Below are positions 12,366 through 22,591 of a DNA stretch of 42,285 nt, piece by piece. The translations under genes and the position numbers were made by a program. Numbering within the stretch: the first letter of the stretch is position 1; the number at the start of each line of letters is the position of its first letter. Source of the DNA: Fomitopsis serialis (Eukaryota > Basidiomycota > Agaricomycetes > Polyporales > Fomitopsidaceae); the NCBI RefSeq assembly GCF_022376445.1, contig NW_025955304.1, positions 1-42,285 on the forward strand, written 5' to 3'. The notes under the pieces were generated by a model. The model saw only the letters and a list, made by a program, of their open reading frames with translations, had not been told where the DNA came from and ran no database searches.

Positions 12366-12602
12366 AACTCCGAGCCCGAGTGCATCCCCGAACTCTCGGC
12401 CCGAGCACTGTCCCGAACTCTCGGCCCGAGCACTGTCCCGAACTCTCGGCCCGAGCACTGTCCCGAACTCTCGGCCCGAGCACTGTCCCGAACTCTCGGC
12501 CCGAGCACTGTCCCAACCTCGGCCCGAGCACTGTCCCAACTCTCGGCCCGAGCACTTTGGAAAACCTCGGCCCGTGCACTTTCTGAACCTCTTGGCCCGG
12601 CC
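12366..12602. repeat. Right CTCGGCCCGAG tandem array, 25-bp period
   Basis: At least six near-perfect 25-bp units of the form CTCGGCCCGAG plus CACTGTCCCGAA are followed by decayed copies. The array starts about 130 bases after the KDZ stop codon. Core and orientation match the array at 4410-4690, but spacing is much more regular here, suggesting recent amplification. Confidence 0.9.
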
Positions 12603-13523
12603 TCGGTGCAGGGAGTGTCCGTGAGAATGCAGCACACCTCTATACATAACATTGGCATCCCAATAACCTGTCGGTCGTTGGATCTTAGAGGGACTGGCAG
12701 TGCGTTTAGAGGGACACACCGAATGCGTGATAAATGTGACCGGGCAAGGATTGTTATATTCCATGCCAGGTCTCGGGTAATTAGTGAAGGGCCTTTGGCA
12801 TTCAAAACTCTAATGCAAAGCACGATAGCAGGAGAAAAGCGCCACTACAGTTATGACGAGGTGGTCAACCCTCTAACATTCCATCCCGTGCCTCAACAAC
12901 ATCAAAAAGCAACATGATTCTTTCCAGGCGATCATCGGTGTCGGGCACACGCATGGATACTTGGCTTCTTTCGTATGTGACCGACAAAATAACCTGCCCG
13001 AACAGATATCGGGTGATTGAATATGTATTCGGCCGCCCGGCGACAATCTCGGCATGCCTAAGTAATAATGTTACCAGGGCGCTCTCCAATGAACCGTGGG
13101 AAGCACTCACGGGGTGGACAATGCAAATGCAAGGAGCTCCCATCTGAAAAACGGAAATGTTTCCGGAATGTATGACTGCCCATCTCGGTTAATGCACGAG
13201 ATGGGATTGGTGGGAGCGACGGGAACACACCATATCCATATTGGAAGAGAAAACAAGTGTGAGCTGAATGTAGAAGGACGGTGTGATGGGGGTGATTAAG
13301 CACAAATACTGTCACACCACCTGAATTGCGAGAAGTCATGTCTCGGCAATGTGACACACGTGCCGAGCATCCCATACCAAAGAAGGCAACCCTCCCAGAG
13401 TCGAATCACGTGCTCTAGATTGGAGATCAGTTACCGATAAGACCTCCATCGCACTGTGTCCACATCAACTACCATTGCGATTACACAGCCCCCGCACTCT
13501 TCACCGAGAACCTCATAGTCAAC
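12603..13523. other. Intergenic, no confident gene
   Basis: A 92-codon open frame on the minus strand (13143-12865) has ordinary amino-acid composition, but no motif, no paralogue here and no clear splice partners. A tRNA-like string lies at 13385-13455 on the minus strand but does not fold properly. Nothing else is supported. Confidence 0.4.
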
Positions 13524-14532
13524 ATGAATGCAATCCTCACCAAAGTGTTGGAAGACATCAAAACCAATCTCATGATTCCCAAGACTCTCCAAACACTTGC
13601 CGAAGCGAAAGGGAATCCCGCCGCGCCCGGGGCACTTGACAACTTCGTTGTCGGCCTGGTGAGTGTGCCAGGTACTGCTTACGTAGACTCACAGCAAACG
13701 AACAACTTAGTCGGTTTCTGCCCTCATGATTGGCCTTCAGGAGCTCCTGAAGGCCGACGTCGCCGAAGCCTACGGTCTCACCGACGCCATGTCCGCCTAC
13801 TGTGAGATTGTGGCCCCCCGGGTGCCGAAGAGGTGGACATTGTTACGAATGTAATCAAGGGAACCACAATGGTTGGCGATGGTCAAAATTCAACGCCGGA
13901 ATATCTCCCGAGAATGCCAGTCTCGGGCGGAGAGCACATAGGTAATGTTCGGGCCGATGCGCGCATCCCCGGTGATACTAAATCCGTGGCATGGGAAGGC
14001 GCGGTAAATCAAACCGTGAACGACCTACCCGCTGGAATTACTACCCCGGAAGCAATGCTGGAGGAATTGAGAGCAAACCAGGCTTGTATGGACGACATCA
14101 TCAAAGACCAGCTCCAAGCATCCAAGGATCAGCTTCGGCGTGTCTCGCAGCATCTCGAGTTGGAGAAATTGCGGGTACGTCGAACGGATGACCTATCACC
14201 CTGCTAAACGGTCATGCTAATGCATGTCTTAGGACAAAGTCACTGTTCGCGCCGAGCAAATTAATCGCGTACACCTGCCCAGATTTCCGCTCCCGGCGAA
14301 ACTCTGCCCGGATGAAATGCCGGCCAGTATGCCAAACAACATGATGAAATGGTTGCAGCAATTGGGGAAGGCGATGAAAACCATGGACATTTACATACAG
14401 GCAGAGCTGAACTTTTGGCATGCTGCCGCCCGGGCCAATGCGGCCGAGCTGGAAGCCTGGCAGCGCGGGGAGACTCCAACGGCCCCGGCAGCAGTGTCGT
14501 ACTTCCGGGTGATTGATTCCGCATTCAAGTAA
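13524..14532 (+). CDS. Gene H: hypothetical helical protein, paralogue of gene I
   Basis: Exons are 13524-13658, 13711-14174 and 14233-14532. Exon 1 is 135 bases, exactly as in gene I. Exon 2 opens with LMIGLQELL, matching LMTGFQRL in I. Both proteins contain GLTDAM, followed by a Gln/Glu-rich helix that is probably a coiled coil. Both end in a block with MD.YI.AE..FW and a final YF motif. About 299 residues result if one C is restored in the C-run at 13813-13818; without it the frame stops early. No enzymatic motif is visible. The gene converges on the TET/JBP gene 240 bases downstream. Function unknown; a structural or DNA-associated role is only a guess. Confidence 0.65.
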
Positions 14533-14774
14533 TGTTCACCGTGGTATTGTATCAGACTCCAAAGTAGTGCACAATGAGATGTCGATGTTACTGAGATGTG
14601 CCTGTGTTTCCCCGGTCAAACCTACGTAATGTCCCGGTGTGCGTTATGCGCATCAGAGCATATTGTGATCAACAAAGAACATGGATTGTTATGGACCCGA
14701 AACGTACAGCTACGGAGTGCCAAATGTATAGCCATTTCCCTTCGCTAACCACTCTCCCCGCCTCCCGGTCCTCC

Positions 14775-15984
14775 TCATTCTCCAGTGCTGCGCCAACCGG
14801 CAGAAGGCACATTTGCCCAGCGATGTACATTCCGTCGCATAAAATACGCTACACACAACCGCTCCGCAGATGAAAGCGGAACCTCATGGGGGAGGCGAGT
14901 GCCCGAAAACGCTGTCACTGTACCACTGTGATAGGGAAGCCTGAGATGCAATGTCGGGAACCGGATGACCTGCTCGTGATCGCCCCCGATGGTCATCAAA
15001 ATGTCATAGACATTCAGAGGAGTCATCTTGTCGCGATGAACCGGGCTTGCGCGGTTTGTCACCACCGAGAGCGCATTGAATGGGTTTTGCCACGTATCCA
15101 CAACGCTGGCCCGGTCTGGATCGCTTCGCAAGGCTTCAACCGAGGCAATACCGGCGTCATATAAATCCGGGTGCATAATGTGCAGCACACCGGAGATGAT
15201 GATATGCGGATAGATCATCTCGGCCAACCACGCCCGGCCGGCGACGGCAGTGTTCGGATCGGCGAGCAGTCGAGAGACACTTGGCACATCGTCCGCGCCC
15301 TGCTCGTTGTGAGAGAAATAATGTCGAAAACGTATTGGAATACGTACGTCGTGTCCGAGCTGGAACCATCCCGGTGAAAACGACACACATGCCGGGACGA
15401 GCTCGTCCCCCTCCTGCGGCTGCCGGAAGTTCGCGATATTTTCCCTCCAGCCCGCGCTAGCCTTCGGGCGGTTCCGGGCCAAGAGTGGGTTGAGGTCCAT
15501 CGTCGCATCCCATATTACACCCTTGTATTTATGTATTGTTTTAGAGACAGTCGGCAAAAGCCCTCTGGATTCCGGCGTACCTCAAAGGGCTCTATGATCA
15601 CGCCGGGAAGATGCCACAACAGCATCCGGCCCTTACTGTCTTCGATGGTGAGCGGGTCTGAGCAATCATCGTATTGCACCGTGGCCAATTCATCGTCGTC
15701 CGGGACGGCACATGGATGAGTTGTTGCATCCCACGGCAAAGTAACTGCTCATGAATGAGTAAATGACCATGGAAGCTGACAACTTATGGGCACGTACGTC
15801 GATTATTGAACGCCTTTGCAAGCATCTCAGCTGCACGCCGGGCCTGGCGGACGAGATACACATCGAGGAGTAGTCCGGGGAGTGGAGCACGCGGGGCGCG
15901 CGATTCCGGTGCCGAGAGGAAGCGAAGATACATTGCGTCCAAATACGACAAGTACTGGACGCGCACCTGCTCCGGTGTGATCAT
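14775..15984 (-). CDS. TET/JBP-family 2-oxoglutarate/Fe(II) dioxygenase
   Basis: Fungal TET/JBP proteins oxidise 5-methylcytosine in DNA to 5-hydroxymethyl-, formyl- and carboxylcytosine. Three exons splice cleanly: 15984-15798, 15744-15581 and 15521-14775, with introns of 53 and 59 bases, giving 365 residues. The C-terminal half shows the double-stranded beta-helix signature. HRD (His279, Asp281) supplies two iron ligands and the His in SGTRLPHEV (about 329) supplies the third. An Arg in the following ERLCVAYFMRR is the likely 2-oxoglutarate partner. The N-terminal half has KGRMLLWHLPG, typical of the fungal proteins. No frameshift is needed and all key residues are present, so the enzyme could be active. 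I chose the ATG at 15984, followed by ITPEQVRVQYL; an in-frame start up to 16074 is possible. A CCGG-rich minisatellite begins 300 bases upstream. Confidence 0.85.
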
Positions 15985-16292
15985 CGTATGAACAAGGCAG
16001 AGGCAGGGGAATGAGCAGTGTCGCAAGGGTTCAAGGCAACGCAGAGATATATCAGACAGACATCCCCGCACCAAACCGGCCTCGTGGGTACCTTCCGTTC
16101 GCCATGAGGCTACCTCATGCCCTGGATAAGATCACGAGTCGATGCCTCCACCCGAAGCATAGATCCATAGTGATCCATATTGATGTGAAATCACAATATG
16201 ATGTCCCATCACCGAAATTAGCGTAGCCCCTTGGACAATGTATCACCCGAGTGGCCGATGTAATCTCGGGGCGCCGGTTTTGCTGACAGGCA
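15985..16292. promoter_or_regulatory. Upstream region of the TET/JBP gene
   Basis: Short gap between the TET/JBP start codon and the 77-bp array. It presumably holds the promoter, read on the minus strand. I see no distinct core element and no other gene. Confidence 0.3.
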
Positions 16293-18610
16293 AGGCCGGG
16301 CGCAGCATTGAGCAGTGAGGGGTGGGCTGGGACGCGCTCCGGCCGGAGCGTTGACACGCTCGGTAAAGGGGCCGGGTGGAGCGTTGAGGAGTGAGGGGTG
16401 GGCTGGGACATGCTCCGGCCGGAGCGTTGGAACCCTCGGTGAAATACGCCGGGTGGAGCGTTGAGCAGTGAGGGGTGGGCTGGGACGCGCTCCGGCCGGA
16501 GCGTTGACACGCTCGGTAAAGGTGGCCGGGTGGAGCGTTGAGGAGTGAGGGGTGGGCTGGGACGCGCTCCGGCCGGAGCGTTGACACGCTCGGTAAAGGC
16601 CGGGTGGAGCGTTGAGGAGTGAGGGGTGGGCTGGGACGCGCTCCGGCCGGAGCGTTGACACGCTCGGTAAAGGGGCCGGGTGGAGCGTTGAGGAGTGAGG
16701 GGTGGGCTGGGACATGCTCCGGCCGGAGCGTTGGAACCCTCGGTGAAATACGCCGGCGGAGCGTTGAGCAGTGAGGGGTGGGCTGGGACATGCTCCGGCC
16801 GGAGCGTTGGAACCCTCGGTGAAATACGCCGGGTGGAGCGTTGAGCAGTGAGGGGTGGGCTGGGACATGCTCCGGCCGGAGCGTTGAACCCTCGGTGAAA
16901 TACGCCGGGCGGAGCGTTGAGCAGTGAGGGGTGGGCTGGGACATGCTCCGGCCGGAGCGTTGGAACCCTCGGTGAAATACGCCGGGCGGAGCGTTGAGCA
17001 GTGAGGGGTGGGCTGGGACATGCTCCGGCCGGAGCGTTGGAACCCTCGGTGAAATACGCCGGGTGGAGCGTTGAGCAGTGAGGGGTGGGCTGGGACATGC
17101 TCCGGCCGGAGCGTTGGAACCCTCGGTGAAATACGCCGGGTGGAGCGTTGAGCAGTGAGGGGTGGGCTGGGACCGCTCCGGCCGGAGCGTTGACACGCTC
17201 GGTAAAGGTGGCCGGGTGGAGCGTTGAGGAGTGAGGGGTGGGCTGGGACACGCTCCGGCCGGAGCGTTGGAACCCTCGGTGAAATACGCCAGGCGGAGCG
17301 TTGAGCAGTGAGGGGTGGGCTGGGACGCGCTCCGGCCGGAGTGTTGACACGCTCGGTAAAGGTGGCCGGGTGGAGCGTTGAGCAGTGAGGGGTGGGCTGG
17401 GACACGCTCCGGCCGGAGCGTTGGAACCCTCGGTGAAATACGCCGGGTGGAGCGTTGAGCAGTGAGGGGTGGGCTGGGACATGCTCCGGCCGGAGCGTTG
17501 GAACCCTCGGTGAAATACGCCGGGCGGAGCGTTGAGCAGTGAGGGGTGGGCTGGGACATGCTCCGGCCGGAGCGTTGGAACCCTCGGTGAAATACGCCGG
17601 GCGGAGCGTTGAGCAGTGAGGGGTGGGCTGGGACATGCTCCGGCCGGAGCGTTGGAACCCTCGGTGAAATACGCCGGGCGGAGCGTTGAGCAGTGAGGGG
17701 TGGGCTGGGACATGCTCCGGCCGGAGCGTTGGAACCCTCGGTGAAATACGCCGGGTGGAGCGTTGAGCAGTGAGGGGTGGGCTGGGACGCGCTCCGGCCG
17801 GAGTGTTGACACGCTCGGTAAAGGTGGCCGGGTGGAGCGTTGAGGAGTGAGGGGTGGGCTGGGACACGCTCCGGCCGGAGCGTTGGAACCCTCGGTGAAA
17901 TACGCCAGGCGGAGCGTTGAGCAGTGAGGGGTGGGCTGGGACGCGCTCCGGCCGGAGTGTTGACACGCTCGGTAAAGGTGGCCGGGTGGAGCGTTGAGGA
18001 GTGAGGGGTGGGCTGGGACACGCTCCGGCCGGAGCGTTGGAACCCTCGGTGAAATACGCCGGGTGGAGCGTTGAGCAGTGAGGGGTGGGCTGGGACACGC
18101 TCCGGCCGGAGCGTTGACACGCTCGGTAAAGGTGGCCGGGTGGAGCGTTGAGGAGTGAGGGGTGGGCTGGGACACGCTCCGGCCGGAGCGTTGGAACCCT
18201 CGGTGAAATACGCCAGGCGGAGCGTTGAGCAGTGAGGGGTGGGCTGGGACGCGCTCCGGCCGGAGTGTTGACACGCTCGGTAAAGGTGGCCGGGTGGAGC
18301 GTTGAGGAGTGAGGGGTGGGCTGGGACACGCTCCGGCCGGAGCGTTGGAACCCTCGGTGAAATACGCCAGGCGGAGCGTTGAGCAGTGAGGGGTGGGCTG
18401 GGACGCGCTCCGGCCGGAGTGTTGACACGCTCGGTAAAGGTGGCCGGGTGGAGCGTTGAGCAGTGAGGGGTGGGCTGGGACACGCTCCGGCCGGAGCGTT
18501 GACACGCTCGGTAAAGGGGGCCGGGTGGAGCGTTGAGGAGTGAGGGGTGGGCTGGGACACGCTCCGGCCGGAGCGTTGGAACGCTCGGGGAATAGAGGCC
18601 AGGTGAAGCG
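16293..18610. repeat. 77-bp minisatellite, about 30 units
   Basis: Units start with [CT]GGAGCGTTGAG and run about 77 bases; successive starts at 17064, 17141, 17217, 17294, 17371, 17448, 17525, 17602, 17679 and 17756 differ by 76-77. Each unit carries the palindrome CTCCGGCCGGAG. Two main variants exist downstream of it: one with GGAACCCTCGGTGAAATACG, one with GACACGCTCGGTAAAGG. The last unit (18526-18603) is diverged and a fragment follows. All three minus-strand frames stay open across nearly the whole array, because 77 is not divisible by three and no unit frame contains a stop. I treat this as a consequence of the repeat, not as a gene. Confidence 0.95.
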
Positions 18611-18839
18611 TTCAGGATGGGATTTGAGGAGGGGAGGGCCGGCCGCAACGTTGGCGACGAGGCCGAACCGGCCGGCATGCTCTCCGGCCGGTCCACTGGC
18701 AACGATCACGTCTGCAACGTGGACCCGGACCCCTCCGGCCGGCGCCGGCCGCCACGTTCGAGACGGGCGAATCTCACTCCGGCTTTAACGTTCCGAACGT
18801 TAAATCTTACTCAGTAGGCTCTGACTCCGCCGTTGGTAC

Positions 18840-19460
18840 CCGGGTCGGCCGATGATCAGACTTTCCAGGCGGGTGCGGATGGGCCGACGTATGAAACTGA
18901 ACAAGCACCTCCGGGGCGGCCGGCCAACACGGATTGCTAGCTCCTTACATTGCCTGCTGACGCTCCCCAGTCGGCCGACGATGAGATTTCTATCTGCAGC
19001 CTCAGCGGCCGACGGTCAGAAATTCCATGACCTGCCGGGCGGCCGACTGTGGGACAGACGGTTCTATACCCAGTCGGCCGACCTCTGAACAGCCCACTCT
19101 TCTCCCGGCGGCCGCGCATTGGATAGACAATGGCAGTCTGATCGGCCGCCCTGCTGAGGAACCGTAATCATTCTCAAGCCGACCAGTGTCGCCCGGTCGG
19201 CCGATATCTTCCCCTGATCAATCATGCCCTCACAATACATCCGGATGGTGGCACGTCGCCCGGATATTTCTCGAGCCACAAGTGACTCCCCGTTATGTCC
19301 CGGTCGGCCGAGTGTTCATCCGATGGCTTTCATTGTGCAACAGCCGACACACACAAGGCGATGCCGCTCTCCTTACTTTGTTGGCTAGGCCGGCCAACCA
19401 GACCAATTTACATGTCGGCCGGGCATGAGGTATGTTGGATGCTGTCTGTTCGGCCGGGTG
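18840..19460. repeat. Dispersed TCGGCCGA palindromes
   Basis: About a dozen copies of CGGCCG, usually as TCGGCCGA or TCGGCCGG, occur at uneven intervals of about 30-110 bases (for example near 18846, 18970, 19010, 19044, 19075, 19142, 19197, 19307, 19414 and 19452). The DNA between copies is not obviously repeated. The layout resembles the other arrays here, with a different core. Confidence 0.7.
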
Positions 19461-20076
19461 TGAGATTCTGGATGCGTACCGAGTGGGCTGACATTCGAGC
19501 TGGTCCGAAACTACATCCCTCTCCCTGTGGCTAGGACGTTCAGTGGTTTCTCAGACCACCGGAAGTTAAGGGGCAGGCCACGAGGATTACTTTCCGACCG
19601 GCTGACATGATGGGCTGCAGCCGTACGGAGTTGATCTCCACTGTTTCAAGTATCACTAGCGAGCCGGTTGTAATTGCAAAGTGGCCTGATGACTGATCGG
19701 CGCACCCCGGACCACTCCATTGTAAATAGTGTGTGCCAATGTTTGATGTGCAATGATGGAACTCTGGGGGCCGACCGCATCCCCGTTAGTATGTACCCGG
19801 CCGCTATCCTACCCTACCATGCACATCCGCTCCGGCCGAGAGCAGGATATAATCACCGTCTTCATTGCTATTGCGACGATCGTAGTCCAATTATTGCATG
19901 CTAACAGGCGGCCGCCGTTATGTAGCTAAGAGTATGTAGTAACCCCCGGAGGAACGGAGATGTATTAATTCTGTCTACGTTGACATGAACGGGTCTCCTA
20001 GTCCCACCCCGGATGGTCGTACGTCCGAATTTAGGCTGCAAGCAATGTATTATACACAACGGTTATCCAAGTTCCA
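19461..20076. other. Intergenic, nothing recognised
   Basis: No convincing exon, RNA gene or repeat is visible in this 0.6-kb stretch, which follows the TCGGCCGA region and precedes the 3' end of gene J. Confidence 0.4.
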
Positions 20077-22272
20077 CTACTCTCTATCCGCGCCGCAGCG
20101 CTCCCTCAGCCTTTGCAGCATTTCCGCGCCTTGCCTGTTTGCCTTCTTCATTTCTCGCAGTGCCTCCAATCGAGCCTTCACAACATTGCTCTCCTGCATC
20201 TGCCTTCGCAGCATCGTCGGAAGGGGGCCTTCGTACGTGGGACCCCGTACGATTCCGTGGGCAACTGCGGCACATATGAGAGAGAACGGAATGCTCCACA
20301 TGGAATCGTCCTACCTTGAAATTCCTCCTCCGATGGTGATACTGCGGTGCGCCAAGGCCCAGGCCTCCCGCTAGGGGACTGCGATCGCCCGGCTTCAGAG
20401 GAAGTCCCGCGGAATGGAGAACTGCTACCTGGAAAGTTAAACAACGTTATTAGAAAGCTGCAACATCAGCGGCTCAACAACCGCGCCCCGCCACCGGACG
20501 CCCGCCACCGGACGCCCGCCACCGGACGCCCCGCGAACGGCGGCCCGCAGCAGAATAGCGGTACAAATCACTCACCTACACGAGCGTCGAAGCCTGACGG
20601 GCCAGCGACATGGTCAGACGCAGGGGAGTCGCGGGCCGGGCTACTGCTCAATGCATGTACACCCGAGCGCTCTTCCACGAGGGGGATAGCCTGCCGTGTC
20701 CAAGTGGTCATCAGTTTGAATGTACCCACACAAGGAGTCCAGGCAATATGGAGGGCTTACCCTCGATAACGTAGCTTCAAACCGCGGTTCTTGTCCATCC
20801 GGGATGCTACCCAGCAAGACCCGTTCAATTCGGATCCCGGCAGGCATCCTAGCTTCATCCCTTGGGCCAGTTGCCCCAAGCCCAAATATATTTCCGAATC
20901 GGGCAGGAACCCGCGGTGGCCCACGACCGGCGTTCATCGTTGAGGGTCCCAAGGAAGGGGAGAACTGCGGAAGCCTGGAGGAATGTCCGGCGTGCGGAGC
21001 GGCGACCGGCGTAGCTGTTCTCGCCGGCCTGGGCGGGATGACTAATGGTTGCTCGATTCCTCCCAGCTCCGTTTCCTCGTCACCTGATGATAAATCCAAC
21101 GGCGTTGCAGCACGAGCAGGGGAGAACTGCGGATGCGCAAAGGCATGACCAGCTTGTGAAGCCGCGACCAGTGTAGCCTGCGGAGTCGCGACCGGCGTAG
21201 CCACTCTTGCCGGCCTGGGTGGGATGAGTAACGGTTGCACGTCCGCCCCCGATTCGGATTCATCGCCGCTTGACAAGTCGATCGTCGTAGAGAGGCGGGA
21301 GCCGGTACGACTCGTCTTTGACCCGGGTGTTGACGAACCCAAGCGGGCTGGCCTGCTGGGGATGACAAATCGGCCCACGGCTCCTCCTACATCCGACTCG
21401 CCCTCCGAGTCGCCATCGGACAACTCCAGTGTTCCGGCCCGCCCGCTCGATACCGAGGTGGCAACGGTGCTTGCAGATCTCGCCGGCATAGCCAGGGGCT
21501 TGTCTACATCCGACTCGCCCTCCGAGTCGCCATCGGACAACTCCAGTGTTCCGGCCCGCCCGCTCGATACCGAGGTGGCAACGGTGCTTGCAGATCTCGC
21601 CGGCATAGCCAGGGGCTTGTCTAACATTTCAACATCGGAATCAGTGTCCGACAATCCCAGAGCATCCGTCACTCTACTGGCAACGCCAGTAATTCCGGGC
21701 CTGGTCAGGCCAATTGACGGTCTTACCGGCGCATTGCTTTCCGGGTCTGAGTCAGGGCAAAAAACTACGGGAGCGCCCGGTGGCCGTCGCCGCGGGAGCG
21801 GGACGGGCATGACGAACCGACGGCGGGGTGGTGACGCCTGTTTGGTTTCCCCTTCGGAGACGACAATGGCATCAGCACCGGCACCATTATCTACATCGCC
21901 TGATGACGGGCCACCGTCCGGAGTTGTGTCCTGCACCCTTATCAATTCTATTGCTAGTTTCACGGTGACCGTACTCACCATGGCATCCGCTTCGGTCGGG
22001 GGAAGTGTACCGGGTCTTGGAGGTATGACCAGTGGTACTGGAATAGTGAACCCGAGTCAATATGACACCCGGCTTAGCCATTGGAATCCGACGCACCTTG
22101 GTCGTCCTCGACTTCACTGGCATCCTGAGCGACCGCACTGATTGAGCGACCTGTCCGTGTGGAACAAAACTCATCTACGCACCGACGTGGAATCAAGTAA
22201 TTCATGAAGCTCTTGTGGCCAGTTTTCACTACGATCGCGATTCTCCGAGGTGTCACCGGCTGGCGTGGGCAT
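20077..22272 (-). CDS. Gene J: low-complexity protein with repeated PPRPAR motifs and coiled-coil end
   Basis: The main exon covers about 21950-20790. It encodes a Ser/Asp/Pro-rich chain with a recurring motif of the form [FLV]-[VI]-[IM]-P-x-R-P-[AG] (VIPSRPAR, LIPPRPAR, VIPPRPAR and, in an upstream exon, VIPPRPG), each near an acidic LSSGDE-type string. A perfect 39-residue duplication lies at 21387-21620. Downstream exons appear to continue through SIPDGQEPRFEATL, then across an intron that contains 14-bp GC repeats (20486-20533). They finish in a charged helix rich in Arg, Glu and Leu (about 20230-20080) that ends ERCGADRE. The 5' end is uncertain; the ATG at 22272 is a guess and the first exon junction is unresolved. 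No known domain is visible. Scaffold or short-linear-motif protein is inference. Confidence 0.5.
20486..20533. repeat. 14-bp GC-rich repeat, locus 1, within a probable intron of gene J
   Basis: Three tandem copies of CCACCGGACGCCCG plus a partial one. On the minus strand the array sits between a donor (GTGAGT near 20573) and an acceptor (TTCCAG near 20429) of gene J. Four more loci of this repeat occur in the window. Confidence 0.85.
21387..21620. repeat. Perfect 117-bp tandem duplication inside gene J
   Basis: The 117 bases from 21387 are repeated immediately from 21504 with no difference that I can see. The length is 39 codons, so the frame of gene J is kept. The lack of divergence points to a recent event, or to an assembly artefact. 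Confidence 0.9.
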
Positions 22273-22591
22273 ACCCGGTGATCCTAAGCATCGAGCTGTT
22301 AATAGCACTTACGATACCAGTTAACACGAGCACTTACCGTCTTTCCGCTTCATAAGCGCAACTCTTGATTTTGACATGGGCGTAGGTAGCAAGAGGTTGG
22401 TTCAGATCGCATCAGTGAGATCGATCGGATGGCCCGCGGCGCGGCTCAGCCACACGGACCACGTGTTTGTGGCTGCGTTCCCACAGTGCGTTGCTGGCGC
22501 GCACTCCTCTCTCCTACACTCCATCACCAACTTCTGCCTGCTCCCGCTCTGCAATCCGCTGCTTCGCTCATCCCTCAGCTTTCATTTTCCA

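Larger units (their letters stand above)
4400..12602. mobile_element. Candidate KDZ transposon copy 1 (gene D plus KDZ transposase)
   Basis: The interval holds gene D and the KDZ transposase in divergent orientation and is bordered on both sides by arrays with the same palindromic core. The same head-to-head gene pair recurs at 33513-41056, so the pair probably moves as a unit. Exact ends are not established: I could not identify terminal inverted repeats or a target-site duplication by eye. KDZ elements of basidiomycetes are known to carry extra genes beside the transposase. Confidence 0.5.

Noticed and set aside
12865..13143. 92-codon minus-strand open frame
   Set aside because: Composition is protein-like, but there is no family resemblance, no second exon and no repeat of it elsewhere.
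13385..13455. tRNA-like string on the minus strand with a B-box-like GATTCGACTC and a CTCCAAT loop-like segment
   Set aside because: The anticodon, T and acceptor stems do not pair well when written out by hand, so a functional tRNA is not supported. It could be a relic of a tRNA-derived repeat.
16293..18610. CRISPR-like regular repeats
   Set aside because: The array is a head-to-tail satellite without unique spacers, in a eukaryotic genome with introns.
16115..18709. Three overlapping long minus-strand open frames of about 780-865 codons
   Set aside because: They are produced by the stop-free 77-bp tandem repeat read in each frame. There are no splice sites, no non-repeat domain, and all three frames look alike, so none is called as a gene.
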